Part shown: positions 32,053-40,728 of the stretch, in pieces
Layout: each line of letters begins with the position of its first letter
How positions within the stretch are numbered: the first letter of the stretch is position 1
Source of the DNA: Massilia niastensis DSM 21313
Lineage (GTDB): Bacteria; Pseudomonadota; Gammaproteobacteria; Burkholderiales; Burkholderiaceae_D
Assembly (NCBI RefSeq): GCF_000382345.1
Contig: NZ_KB908089.1
Location: 54,447-118,446 of the forward strand
Direction: 5' to 3'
Length of the DNA stretch: 64,000 nucleotides
Program-made: the position numbers and the translations under genes
The notes under the pieces: model-generated
Database searches by the model: none
Seen by the model: only the letters and a program-made list of their open reading frames with translations
What the model was told of the DNA's origin: nothing

Positions 32053-32782
32053 CTTCGCCGAATTCAGCCATTTCTGGGTCTATCTCTCCGCGTCGCCCCT
32101 GCTGGGGCTGACGATGACCCTGTGCGCCTACCTGGCGGCGCAATGGATCTTCGCCCGCTGCAAGGGCTCGCCGCTGGCCAATCCGGTGGCGATCTCGATC
32201 GCCCTGCTCGCCGCCGTGCTGATCTTGTCGGGCATGTCCTACCAGCGCTATTTCGCCGGCGCCCAGTTCGTCCACTTCCTGCTCGGACCGGCCACCGTGG
32301 CGCTCGCCGTGCCGCTGGTGCGCCAGCTGCCGCGCCTGCGGCGCTCCTTCCTGCCGCTGGCCAGCGCGCTGCTGGCCGGCTGCGTCACCGCCATCGTGGC
32401 GGCGGTCGCGGTGGCGCTGCTGCTGGGGGCGACGCCGGAGCTGGCCTTCAGCCTGGGGCCGAAATCGGCGACCTCGCCGATCGCGATGGCGATCTCGGAG
32501 CGCCTGGGCGGGATTCCGGCGCTGACCGCGGCGATGGTGATCGGCACCGGCATCTTCGGCGCCGTCTTCGGCAAGTACGTGTTCGATTTCCTGCGCATCG
32601 AATCGCACGCCGCGCGCGGCTTCGCGCTGGGCCTGGCCTCGCACGGTGTCGGCACGGCGCGCGCATTCCAGATCAGCCCCGAGATGGGCGCCTTCGCCGG
32701 CCTGGCGATGGGCCTGAACGGCGCGCTCACGGCCCTGGTCGCGCCGTGGCTGGTGCCGATCGTGGTGCGCTGGATGGCCTAG
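32045..32782 (+). CDS. lrgB: LrgB/CidB family protein
   Basis: A 245-residue polytopic membrane protein with about seven hydrophobic segments. It carries the LrgB signature LGPATVALAVPL and the glycine-rich TSPIAMAISERLGG region, plus ASHGVGTARAF near the C-terminus. It is the partner of the upstream LrgA, with a gene overlap of 8 bp. The patatin gene follows 80 bp later on the same strand, which may extend the unit to a phospholipase. Confidence 0.88.
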   Translation: MPDFAEFSHFWVYLSASPLLGLTMTLCAYLAAQWIFARCKGSPLANPVAISIALLAAVLILSGMSYQRYFAGAQFVHFLLGPATVALAVPLVRQLPRLRRSFLPLASALLAGCVTAIVAAVAVALLLGATPELAFSLGPKSATSPIAMAISERLGGIPALTAAMVIGTGIFGAVFGKYVFDFLRIESHAARGFALGLASHGVGTARAFQISPEMGAFAGLAMGLNGALTALVAPWLVPIVVRWMA

Positions 32783-32862
32783 CGCGGGCGCGGCCAATGC
32801 TGCGCCGCACCAGGCAGGTTCCCGATAGACTTCCAGTGACCAAGCTAACCACGGAGTCCATC

Positions 32863-33894
32863 TTGACCAACTATAGGAACATCAGCCTCGGGCTGCAGGG
32901 CGGCGGTACCTACGGCGCCTTCGGCTGGGGCGTGCTCGACCGTCTTTTACAGGAAGAGTGGCTGGTCATCGAGGCGGTCAGCGGCGTCAGCGCCGGCGCG
33001 ATCAACGCGGTCGTGCTGGCGGACGGCTACGCGCGCGGCGGCGGACGCGCAGGGGCGCGCAAGGCGCTCGACCGCTTCTGGCGCACGCTGGGGCAGGCCG
33101 CGATCCTGAGTCCGTTGCAGCGCACCCCGCTCGACCGCCTGGCGGGCGGCTTCACGATGGAACATTCGCCCGCCTACCAGCTGCTCGAGATGGCGGGGGC
33201 GCTGGCCGGGCCGGTGTTCGACATCCCGGTCAGCCTCAACCCCTTGCGCAACCTGCTGGCGGCGACGATCGATTTCGCGCGCGTGCGCGATTGCGAGGAG
33301 CTCGAACTGTTCGTCATGGCCACCAATGTCCGCACCGGCACCGGCAAGGTATTCCGGCGCGCCGAACTGGACGTCCAGAAGGTGCTGGCCTCGGCCTGCC
33401 TGCCGACGGTCTTCGCGGCCGTCGAAGTCGATGGCGAAACCTACTGGGATGGCAGCTTCGTGGCCAATCCGCCGCTCGCCCCCCTGATCGACGGCGCGTC
33501 GGCGCGCGACCTCCTGATCGTGCAGAACAGCCCGATCGCGCGCGCCGAGGTGCCGCGCAACATGGCCGACATCAGCAACCGGGCCAACGAGATCGCCTTC
33601 AATATCAGTTTCGTGCGCGAGATCGGCGCCTTGCAGCACCTGCACGGCGTGCCGGACGAGGAGCGCAGCGCCACCGCCACGCGCGACCCGGTGCGCCTGC
33701 ATCTGATCAGCGGCAACCACGTGATCGCCGACACCCGGATCTCGGCGAAATTCAATGCGGAGCTGGGATTCCTGCAGAAGCTGCACGACCTCGGCGTCGA
33801 GACGGCCGAGAACTGGCTGAGGGAACACGGCGACCAGATCGGGGTGCGCTCCACCCTCGATCCGATGCCGGTGTATTTCCCGGACAAGGTCTAG
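32863..33894 (+). CDS. patatin-like phospholipase
   Basis: A 343-residue lipid acyl hydrolase. The oxyanion glycine loop GGGTYG is at residues 13-18, the nucleophile Ser43 is in GVSAG, and the catalytic Asp196 is in DGS (the usual DGG/A with a Ser). No signal peptide is seen, so it acts in the cytoplasm or via specialised secretion. The start is proposed at TTG 32863, because an SD (GGAG) lies about 7 bases upstream and the conserved core begins immediately after it; upstream ATG (32797) and GTG (32836) alternatives would add residues with no family similarity. It lies 80 bp downstream of lrgB. Confidence 0.82.
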   Translation: MTNYRNISLGLQGGGTYGAFGWGVLDRLLQEEWLVIEAVSGVSAGAINAVVLADGYARGGGRAGARKALDRFWRTLGQAAILSPLQRTPLDRLAGGFTMEHSPAYQLLEMAGALAGPVFDIPVSLNPLRNLLAATIDFARVRDCEELELFVMATNVRTGTGKVFRRAELDVQKVLASACLPTVFAAVEVDGETYWDGSFVANPPLAPLIDGASARDLLIVQNSPIARAEVPRNMADISNRANEIAFNISFVREIGALQHLHGVPDEERSATATRDPVRLHLISGNHVIADTRISAKFNAELGFLQKLHDLGVETAENWLREHGDQIGVRSTLDPMPVYFPDKV

Positions 33895-33899
33895 GGTGC

Positions 33900-33929
33900 G
33901 CGGGACCGGCGCCGCGACGCCGGACCCGC
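33900..33929. terminator. bidirectional hairpin between patatin and hemerythrin genes
   Basis: 12-base arms (33900-33911 and 33918-33929) pair at 11 of 12 positions with a 6-base loop, in the 47-bp gap between two convergent genes. It has no U-tract, so it is a candidate rather than a clear terminator. Confidence 0.45.
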
Positions 33930-33941
33930 ATCGGACACACC

Positions 33942-34538
33942 TCAGACCGGGGTCGACTTCCAGGTCTTCTTCGGTCCCAGGGCCTTGGCGGCGAACAGCG
34001 CGCTCGCCAGGCCGACCACCATGGCGGCGGTGCTGCCCGAGAAGCCGACGGCATGGCTCTTGGCCAGCTGGCCGGCCTTGGGCCCGACCAGCTGCATGCG
34101 GCGCCTGGTCATGCGGGCGCCCATCTCGGACAGGACCTGGTTGCTGAAGATCGCTTCCGCCTGCGGCAGCAGCGTGGTTTCCTCGTCGGCCACGTGGTGG
34201 ATCACGTCGCGCATCAGCTCCATCACCAGGTCGTCATGGCGCGCATCGGCCCCGCTGGTGCGGCGCAGTTCGGCGATGAGGCGGCGCATCTCGTTGTGCT
34301 CGGGTTCGGCCTTGTGGATGAAGGGTTCCTTGGCGTCGCGCTCGCGCATGGCCGGATAGAAGATTTCCTCCTCGAGCGTGGCATGGATTTCCAGCGCGTC
34401 GCAGATGGTGTCGGCCAGCGCCTTCTTCACGCTCGGGCGCTTGTCCCGGGAATACTGGTGGAAAGTGACCATCACGTGGGAGTGGTCGAAGCGGATCATG
34501 TTGGTGATCGTCGGGCTCAGCTGTTTCAGGTTGAACAT
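33942..34538 (-). CDS. hemerythrin domain-containing protein
   Basis: A 198-residue protein with an N-terminal four-helix hemerythrin domain (residues about 10-140). Iron ligand motifs are FDHSHV, EIHATLEEEIFYP, PEHNEM and IHHVADEE, a complete set for a di-iron O2/NO-binding site. A C-terminal hydrophobic segment (about 168-186, GSTAAMVVGLASALFAA) may anchor it to the membrane. It probably binds oxygen, NO or iron for protection. The Mn-catalase gene lies divergently beyond a 330-bp gap, giving an oxidative-stress neighbourhood. Confidence 0.85.
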   Translation of the reverse strand: MFNLKQLSPTITNMIRFDHSHVMVTFHQYSRDKRPSVKKALADTICDALEIHATLEEEIFYPAMRERDAKEPFIHKAEPEHNEMRRLIAELRRTSGADARHDDLVMELMRDVIHHVADEETTLLPQAEAIFSNQVLSEMGARMTRRRMQLVGPKAGQLAKSHAVGFSGSTAAMVVGLASALFAAKALGPKKTWKSTPV

Positions 34539-34867
34539 CGTCCTTCTCCTTCACGGTTGTCTGACCGGCACGCCGGCTGTTCAGACTGCATGCTAGGGTG
34601 TTTCCGGGATGGGGCGCGCACGATTTCCCCACCGCGAGCAGGGGATTGGGCGTGGCCGCACGTCCAGCCCCGTCACCGTATCGACCCGCCTTGGCAGCTT
34701 GTCGCACTAGTCCTACAACCAGACGGGCGCACACCTGATGACTCGCCGATGGGTGGCCTGCGAACATGAACGTGTCTGGTTGCCGGCCCCTGCGGCAACC
34801 GGTTCTCCCGCTGCGCGCGCAGCTCGCGTGGCAGCCGGGTTCAATCATCCATCGGAGGGAAACGTTC
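34539..34867. other. 329-bp divergent gap between hemerythrin and catalase genes
   Basis: No gene is supported. It contains the promoter regions of both stress-type genes. No clear palindromic operator was seen. Confidence 0.35.
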
Positions 34868-35875
34868 ATGTTTGCACACAACAAGCGCCTGCAGTACACG
34901 GTCCGCGTCAGCGAGCCGAATCCTGCACTTGCGAACCTGATGCTGGAACAGTTCGGCGGCCCGCAGGGCGAACTGGCGGCGGCGATGCGCTACTTCACCC
35001 AGGCCGTCTCGGAAGACGATCCAGGCCGCAAGGACATGCTGTTCGATATCGCCACCGAAGAGCTGAGCCACCTGGAAATCATCGGCCACATCGTCGCCAT
35101 GCTGAACAAGGGCGCCAAGGGCCGCCTGTCCGAGGCCGTCGACAGCGAGGCCGAGATGTACAGGAACATCACGGGGCCGGGCAACGACAGCCACATCACC
35201 CAGGTGCTGTATGGCGCCGGCACGCCGCTGGTCAACTCGGCGGGCGTGCCCTGGACCGCGGCCTACATCGATTCGATCACCGAGCCGACCGCCGACCTGC
35301 GCTCGAACATCGCGGCCGAGGCGCGCGCCAAGATCGTCTACGAGCGCCTGATCGGCCTGACCGACGACCCGGGCGTCAAGGAGGCCCTGGGCTTCCTGAT
35401 GACGCGTGAAGTGGCGCACCAGAAATCCTTCGAGAAGGCGCTGTACGCCATCGAGCCGAACTTCCCTCCGGGCAAAATGGCCGCCGATCCCCGCTTTGCG
35501 AGTGTTTACTACAACATGTCGCAGGGGCCGGGCGAAATGCGCGGTTCGTGGAACCAGGGCGACGACTGGGACTTCGTCAGCGACCGCGAGAAGCAGGTGG
35601 CCGTGGATGGCGGCTCCGGCGAGGCCCAGGTGGCCCTGCCGGGCGAGGACATCGACGTGCTCAAGCAGATGGCGATGCGCACCCAGTCGAACCCGGCCGG
35701 AAACCCGCGCACCGGCGCCGAACTTGGCATGAGCCTGCAGTCCGCTGGCGGTGGTACCATGGCTGGACAAAGCGGCAGTGCAATGGGTGGCGCGACGGTC
35801 GCGTCGAGGGGCGGCAAGCTCGACGATACCGGTAAAGGCAACCCGAAGGGCAGCAGCAAGTCTCCGAAGAAGTAG
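34868..35875 (+). CDS. manganese-containing catalase
   Basis: A 335-residue non-haem catalase. The ferritin-like four-helix bundle carries the di-Mn ligands Glu35 (GELAAAMRYF), Glu65 and His68 (ATEELSHLE), with further ligands in AEARAKIVYERL and TREVAHQKSFEKAL. It disproportionates hydrogen peroxide. The C-terminal 80 residues are Gly/Ser/Lys-rich and likely disordered. The start (34868) follows GGAGGG; an upstream in-frame ATG (34766) adds unrelated residues. A ZIP-type metal transporter follows, separated by a hairpin, and might supply manganese. Confidence 0.9.
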   Translation: MFAHNKRLQYTVRVSEPNPALANLMLEQFGGPQGELAAAMRYFTQAVSEDDPGRKDMLFDIATEELSHLEIIGHIVAMLNKGAKGRLSEAVDSEAEMYRNITGPGNDSHITQVLYGAGTPLVNSAGVPWTAAYIDSITEPTADLRSNIAAEARAKIVYERLIGLTDDPGVKEALGFLMTREVAHQKSFEKALYAIEPNFPPGKMAADPRFASVYYNMSQGPGEMRGSWNQGDDWDFVSDREKQVAVDGGSGEAQVALPGEDIDVLKQMAMRTQSNPAGNPRTGAELGMSLQSAGGGTMAGQSGSAMGGATVASRGGKLDDTGKGNPKGSSKSPKK

Positions 35876-35887
35876 AGCAAGGCCTCG

Positions 35888-35917
35888 CACCGCGCGGCAG
35901 GCGCCGCGCGGTGGTTT
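35888..35917 (+). terminator. hairpin after the Mn-catalase gene
   Basis: A perfect 11-bp stem (CACCGCGCGGC/GCCGCGCGGTG, loop AGGC) is followed by GTTTG. The U-tract is weak, so it may attenuate rather than stop transcription into the ZIP gene 15-20 bp further on. Confidence 0.5.
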
Positions 35918-35931
35918 GAACAGGACACCGC

Positions 35932-36843
35932 ATGGACGACATCCGCTCGGAAAAAGCCGGCAACACCCGTTCCCTCCTGCGCCTGCTGACGCTGCGGCGT
36001 GTGGTCGGCTTCGCGATCTGCACCGTCGGATGTCTGGTCCTGCTCGGCAGCCTGGTCGAGCAGCTCATGAACGCCAACCCCAAGATGCACGCGGCCCTGC
36101 TGGGCGGCGGCACGGCGGCGGCGGCCACCGCGCTCGGGACCCTGCCGGTCCTGCTGGCGCAGAATTTCACGAAAAGAACCTTCGACTGCTTCCTCGGCTT
36201 CGGCGCCGGGGTGATGCTGGGCGCCACCGCATTCTCGCTCGTGATCCCGGCCCTGAATGCGGCCAGGGCGGCGGGCGCGGGGAGCTGGGAAGCCAGCCTG
36301 ATGGCCGGCGCCGGCATCATGGCGGGGGCCGGCATCATCATGCTGATGAGCCGCGCGGTGCGGCCCGAGGGGATCCTGCCCACCAGCCCCGAGGGCATCT
36401 CGCTGCGCCGCGCCTGGCTGTTCGTGTGGGCGGTCGCCCTGCACAACCTGCCCGAAGGCCTGGCGATCGGCGTCGCCTATGCCGGCATCGACCTCGAAAA
36501 AGCCCATTCGCTCACCACCGGGATCTCGATCCAGGACGTGCCGGAAGGGCTGGTGGTGGCGCTGGCCCTGCGCAGCGTCGGCTATGGCCGCCTGCTGGCC
36601 GTCGCCGGCGGCGTCGTCTCCGGCCTGATCGAGCCGCTGGCCGCGGCCTTCGGGGTGGCCCTGATCGGCATCTCGGCCGGCTTGCTGCCCTTTGCGCTGG
36701 CGGCCGCCGCCGGGGCGATGCTGCTGGTGATCGTGCACGACGTGATCCCGGAATCGCACCAGAGCGGCAACGGTACCGCGGCCAGCATCGCGCTGGTCGG
36801 CGGTTTCGTCCTGATGACGGTGCTCGACACGGCCTTGTCCTGA
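35932..36843 (+). CDS. ZIP family metal transporter
   Basis: A 303-residue polytopic protein with about eight transmembrane segments. The ZIP metal-binding motifs are in ALHNLPEGLAIG and IQDVPEGLVVAL, with IVHDVIPESH near the C-terminus. It should move Zn2+, Mn2+ or Fe2+ across the inner membrane; direction and metal are unknown. It lies directly downstream of the Mn-catalase gene behind an attenuator-like hairpin, which makes manganese supply attractive but unproven. Confidence 0.87.
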   Translation: MDDIRSEKAGNTRSLLRLLTLRRVVGFAICTVGCLVLLGSLVEQLMNANPKMHAALLGGGTAAAATALGTLPVLLAQNFTKRTFDCFLGFGAGVMLGATAFSLVIPALNAARAAGAGSWEASLMAGAGIMAGAGIIMLMSRAVRPEGILPTSPEGISLRRAWLFVWAVALHNLPEGLAIGVAYAGIDLEKAHSLTTGISIQDVPEGLVVALALRSVGYGRLLAVAGGVVSGLIEPLAAAFGVALIGISAGLLPFALAAAAGAMLLVIVHDVIPESHQSGNGTAASIALVGGFVLMTVLDTALS

Positions 36844-36873
36844 GATCACGCGCACGATTTCGCTTGACCGCCG

Positions 36874-36907
36874 AATATGATGGACATAATATGAGCTCCA
36901 TCATATT
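36874..36907. promoter_or_regulatory. TetR operator candidate 1 (AATATGATGGA-N12-TCCATCATATT)
   Basis: A perfect 11-bp inverted repeat with a 12-bp spacer sits just upstream of the TetR gene start (36921). A related palindrome of the same AATATGA half-site occurs upstream of the SDR gene at 37541, so both are probably bound by the encoded TetR protein. Confidence 0.65.
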
Positions 36908-36920
36908 TTGAGCGGGCATC

Positions 36921-37502
36921 ATGGTTTCTCCCAGCAAACGCGAACAGACCCACGAGCGCATCGTCGACAGCGCCGCGCGCGCCCTGCGCCGCGAGGGCTT
37001 CGCCGGCGTCGGCGTGGCCGAGGTGATGAAGCAGGCCGGCCTGACGCACGGCGGCTTCTATGCGCACTTCGACTCGCGCGAGGCCTTGCTGCTGGAAGCG
37101 ATCCAGCATGCCGACGCCCGCAGCGACGCCATGTTCCGCGGCCGCCTGGAGGCCGCGCTCGCGCGCGGCCTGTCGCCGCTGCAGGCCCTGCTCGAGACTT
37201 ACCTGTGCGAGGAACACCTGCTGGCCACCGAGCATGGCTGCGTGGTCAGCGCGCTGGGCTCGGAGATGGGGCGCCAGAAGGATGCGCTGCGCGACATCTC
37301 GCGCCAGCGGGTCGAGCGCCTGGTCAGGCGGGTGGCGCAGGCCCTGCCGCCGGATGCGCCGCCCGGCCAGGCGCTGGCCATCGCGGGCGCCATGGTCGGC
37401 GTCCTGCAGCTGGCGCGGGTGCATGGCCGCGACGCGGAAGGGCTGGCGATGCTGGAACAGGCGCGCAATGCGCTGGTGGCGCAATACGCAGCTGATAAAT
37501 AG
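36921..37502 (+). CDS. TetR/AcrR family transcriptional regulator
   Basis: A 193-residue repressor with an N-terminal HTH (HERIVDSAARALRREGFAGV, then the recognition helix with GLTHGGFYAHF) and a C-terminal ligand domain of the TetR_C_16-like type. It starts 14 bp after a perfect palindrome and is followed by an SDR gene with a matching palindrome, so it likely represses itself and the SDR-hydrolase pair. The ligand is unknown. Confidence 0.88.
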   Translation: MVSPSKREQTHERIVDSAARALRREGFAGVGVAEVMKQAGLTHGGFYAHFDSREALLLEAIQHADARSDAMFRGRLEAALARGLSPLQALLETYLCEEHLLATEHGCVVSALGSEMGRQKDALRDISRQRVERLVRRVAQALPPDAPPGQALAIAGAMVGVLQLARVHGRDAEGLAMLEQARNALVAQYAADK

Positions 37503-37540
37503 GGAAGGGCCGCTCGCGGGCGGCCATTCTTTGGTTCTGA

Positions 37541-37560
37541 AATATGATGCTTGTCATATT
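37541..37560. promoter_or_regulatory. TetR operator candidate 2 (AATATGA-N6-TCATATT)
   Basis: A perfect 7-bp inverted repeat shares the AATATGAT half-site with the palindrome at 36874. It lies 60 bp upstream of the SDR gene and 40 bp after the TetR stop, consistent with TetR control of the SDR-hydrolase pair. Confidence 0.65.
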
Positions 37561-37619
37561 CGATGGCGCCAGCGGGGCAATGGGCTGACCGGACGCCGAC
37601 ATCAACGAAAGGGAAAGTC

Positions 37620-38330
37620 ATGAAACTCGAAAACGCAACCGTCCTTGTCACCGGCGCCAACCGCGGACTCGGCCTCGAATTCGCCCGCCAGGCGCTGGCC
37701 CGCGGCGCGAAGAAGGTCTACGCGGCGGCGCGCGATCCATCGACCGTGAAACTCGACGGTGTCGTGCCGGTGCGGCTCGACGTGACCGATGCCGCCCAGG
37801 CGGCCGCGCTGGCGCACGACCTGGGCGATGTCGACCTGGTGATCAACAATGCCGGCATCGCGGAGCTCAAGAAGATCCTCGATCCGGACGGCGGCGACGC
37901 GGCGCGCCGCATGCTGGAGACCAACGTGTTCGGCATCCTGAACGTGAGCCGGGCGTTCGCGCCGGTGCTGGCCCGCAACGGCGGCGGCGCCCTGCTGAAC
38001 ATCCTGTCGGTCGCCAGCTGGATCAGCTCGCCGGTGCTGGCGTCCTACGGCGTGTCGAAGGCGGCCGCCTGGAGCCTGACCAATGCCTTGCGCAACGAGC
38101 TGCGCGAACAGCAGACCCAGGTGCTGGCCCTGCACGTCGGCTTCATCGACACCGACCTGACCCGCGGCTTCGACGCGCCCAAGCTGAGCGTCGACTATGT
38201 GGTGGAGCATGGCTACGCGGCGCTGGAAGCGGGCGCCAGCGAAGTGATGATCGACGAGCTCACGAAACAGGTGAAGGGCGGCCTGTCGGCCGAACCCGGC
38301 ATCTATACCGTGCCGCGCCAGGCATCATGA
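37620..38330 (+). CDS. SDR family oxidoreductase
   Basis: A 236-residue short-chain dehydrogenase with TGANRGLG (cofactor loop, residues 11-18), NNAG, and the catalytic Ser and YGVSK. It ends with a Gly-rich tail typical of short SDRs. The start at 37620 follows AGGGAAAG; the frame is open upstream but has no family residues there. Its stop overlaps the next gene's ATG (ATGA), so the SDR and hydrolase are coupled. The operator upstream indicates TetR control. The substrate is unknown. Confidence 0.88.
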   Translation: MKLENATVLVTGANRGLGLEFARQALARGAKKVYAAARDPSTVKLDGVVPVRLDVTDAAQAAALAHDLGDVDLVINNAGIAELKKILDPDGGDAARRMLETNVFGILNVSRAFAPVLARNGGGALLNILSVASWISSPVLASYGVSKAAAWSLTNALRNELREQQTQVLALHVGFIDTDLTRGFDAPKLSVDYVVEHGYAALEAGASEVMIDELTKQVKGGLSAEPGIYTVPRQAS

Positions 38331-39163
38331 ACGCCGCGCGACTGGCCGCGGCGGCCGACGCCGTGACCGCGGCCGGGCTGCTGCTGCAGCGGATGACGCG
38401 CCCGCGCCGCATGCCCCTGGGCGAAGCGCAGGCGGCGCTGCTCGCCCAGGCCGAGCGGCTCGCGTTCACCGTCGAGGGGGCGACGCTCGCGGGCCATGCC
38501 TGGGGCGGGACCGGGCCGGGCGAGGTCCGCCCGCGCGTGCTGCTGGCGCATGGCTGGGAGAGCAGGGCGGCCGCCTGGCATGCCTTCGTGCCGGTGCTGG
38601 CGGCGGCCGGGTGGCAGGTGGTCGCGCTCGATTTCCCGGCCCATGGCGATTCGCCCGGCGCCGCCACCGACGTGGTGGCGATGGGCAAGGCGCTGGTGAC
38701 GGTCGGCTCCCGGCTGGGGCGGGTGGATGCGCTGGTGGCGCATTCGCTCGGTTCGCCCGCCAGCCTGTACGCCTTTGCGCACGGGCTGGACGTGGCGGCC
38801 AGCGTGCACCTGTCCGGACCGGCGTCGCTGGTGCGCGCGCTGGAGCGTGCCGAACGCCATGCGCGCCTGCCGCCGCCGGCCGCCGCCCTGTTCCGCGCCC
38901 GCTTCGAAGACCGGCTCGGCCACCCGGCGGCGACGATGGACCTCGAGCGCCTGGCGCACGGGCTGCGCCATCCGGCCCTGCTGCTGCACGACCCGGAGGA
39001 TCCCGAAGTGCCCTATGCGGAATCGGAGGCGCTGGCCGCGGCCTGGCCGCAGGCGCTGCTGGAGCCGGCGCCGGGGGCGGGGCACCGCCGCATCATCGAG
39101 GATGCGGCGCTGGCGCGGCGGGCGGCGGCCTTCCTGGGCGCCCGCCTGGCGGCGCGCGCCTGA
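38327..39163 (+). CDS. alpha/beta hydrolase
   Basis: A 278-residue alpha/beta hydrolase. The oxyanion HGWES motif is at residues 75-79, the nucleophile Ser in AHSLGS near residue 140, and the catalytic Asp/His in DPEDP and AGHRR near the end. The N-terminus is long before the hydrolase fold. It is translationally coupled to the SDR (4-bp overlap) and thus part of a TetR-controlled unit, plausibly for modifying and hydrolysing a small lipophilic ester. The substrate is unknown. Confidence 0.83.
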   Translation: MNAARLAAAADAVTAAGLLLQRMTRPRRMPLGEAQAALLAQAERLAFTVEGATLAGHAWGGTGPGEVRPRVLLAHGWESRAAAWHAFVPVLAAAGWQVVALDFPAHGDSPGAATDVVAMGKALVTVGSRLGRVDALVAHSLGSPASLYAFAHGLDVAASVHLSGPASLVRALERAERHARLPPPAAALFRARFEDRLGHPAATMDLERLAHGLRHPALLLHDPEDPEVPYAESEALAAAWPQALLEPAPGAGHRRIIEDAALARRAAAFLGARLAARA

Positions 39164-39182
39164 CACCGGCTCCCGGTAACGA

Positions 39183-39206
39183 CAACGGCCCCGAGCGGGG
39201 CCGTTG
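39183..39206. terminator. terminator hairpin between the hydrolase and MFS genes
   Basis: A perfect 10-bp stem CAACGGCCCC/GGGGCCGTTG with loop GAGC lies in the gap between two convergent genes. T-rich sequence follows on the plus strand. Confidence 0.65.
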
Positions 39207-39235
39207 GCTTGTTGCTGATTACATACGGATCGTGC

Positions 39236-40579
39236 TCAGTCGCGGATCTCCAGCGCCCGGTTCAGGCTCAGCGCCGCCAGCGAGCCGACCGCGCCCGACA
39301 GCAGGTAGAGGCTGACATAGCCCAGGCCGAAGTGCGCCGACAGGCCCAGGGCGACCAGCGGGGCGAAGGCGGCGCCCACCAGCCAGGCCAGGTCCGAGGT
39401 CAGGGCCGCGCCGGTGTAGCGGAAGCGCTGCTGGAAGTTGGCGGTCACGGCGCCGGCGGCCTGGCCGTAGGACAGGCCGAGCAGGGTGAAGCCGACCAGG
39501 ATGAAGGTGTTCTGGCCGGCCACGCCGCCGTCCAGCAGGGTCGGCACGAAGGCGGAGAACAGGGCGATCAGGGCCGCCAGGGTGCCCAGGGTGGTGCGGC
39601 GGCCGACCTTGTCGGCGATGATGCCCGAGGCCAGCAGCGCGACCAGGGCCAGGACCGCGCCCCACATCTGGACGTGCAGGAACTCGGCCACCGGGCGGGT
39701 GTCATACAGCTGGATCCAGGACAGCGGGAAGACCGTCACCAGGTGGAACAGGGCGTAGCTGGCCAGCGCGGCCAGCGCGCCGATCACGATATTGCTGCCC
39801 TGGGTGCGCACCAGTTCGCCGACCGGGGCCGGGTCCAGTTCGTGGGCGTCCAGCAGGCGCGAATATTCCGTGGTCGACACCAGGCGCAGGCGCGCGAACA
39901 GGGCCACCACGTTGATCGCGAAGGCGCAGAAGAACGGATAACGCCAGCCCCACACCAGGAAATCATCCGAGCTCAGGTTGGTCAATAAATAGGCAAACAG
40001 GCCGGCCGCGATCAGGAAGCCGATCGGTGCGCTCAGTTGTCCCAGCATCGCGTACCATCCGCGCTTGTTCTGGGGAGCGTTCAGGGCCAGCAGCGAAGGC
40101 AGTCCGTCCCACGAGCCGCCCTGGGCCACGCCCTGGCCGATCCGCATCAGGGACAGGACCACGATCGAGGCCGCGCCGATCTGCCCATAGGTGGGCAGGA
40201 AGGAAATGACCACGGTACTCGTGCCCATGATGAACAGGGCGATGGTCAGCTTGATCTCCCGGCTGAAGCGGGTCTGGATCCACATGAACACCACGGTCCC
40301 GAGCGGGCGCGCGATGAACGCGAAGGAAAAGACGATAAACGAGTACAGCGTTGCCTCGAGCCGGTCGGCCCATGGGAAAAAGACTGCCGGGAATACCAGC
40401 ACCGAGGCGATTGCATAGACGAAGAAGTCGAAATATTCGGAGACGCGGCCAATGACCACGCCAACGGCAATTTCACCCGGGGATATGTGGGAATCCCGGG
40501 CATTGATGTTGCGAGCCCCGCTGTGCGGGTGGGAAATGGGAGCGGCGCCTGCGTCGCCGTACGTCGTCGAGCTTTGCAT
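39236..40579 (-). CDS. MFS transporter (metabolite:H+ symporter type)
   Basis: A 447-residue membrane transporter with 12 predicted segments. Family signs are GRVSEYFDFFVYAIASVLVFP in the first helix, a cytoplasmic loop resembling the MFS A-motif at ADKVGRRTTLG, and RPLGTVVF. The MHS-type architecture suggests uptake of an organic anion or osmolyte with protons; the substrate is unknown. The start at 40579 is preferred because GGAGACGAAG lies upstream; an in-frame ATG five codons earlier (40594) is possible, and longer starts add odd residues. It is divergent from cyoA, with about 150 bp in between. Confidence 0.85.
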   Translation of the reverse strand: MQSSTTYGDAGAAPISHPHSGARNINARDSHISPGEIAVGVVIGRVSEYFDFFVYAIASVLVFPAVFFPWADRLEATLYSFIVFSFAFIARPLGTVVFMWIQTRFSREIKLTIALFIMGTSTVVISFLPTYGQIGAASIVVLSLMRIGQGVAQGGSWDGLPSLLALNAPQNKRGWYAMLGQLSAPIGFLIAAGLFAYLLTNLSSDDFLVWGWRYPFFCAFAINVVALFARLRLVSTTEYSRLLDAHELDPAPVGELVRTQGSNIVIGALAALASYALFHLVTVFPLSWIQLYDTRPVAEFLHVQMWGAVLALVALLASGIIADKVGRRTTLGTLAALIALFSAFVPTLLDGGVAGQNTFILVGFTLLGLSYGQAAGAVTANFQQRFRYTGAALTSDLAWLVGAAFAPLVALGLSAHFGLGYVSLYLLSGAVGSLAALSLNRALEIRD

Positions 40580-40728
40580 ATTCTTCGTCTCCATAGGTCG
40601 CACGGCCGTCACACCAGGCTTGCCAACCACATGATGGCGAGGGGTGGGACAAAACGTCCAATGTCCATTAACGGCCGTTGGCATTACAGTAGCATGTTCT
40701 TATTCCCATGTAACGTTAGATACCTAGC

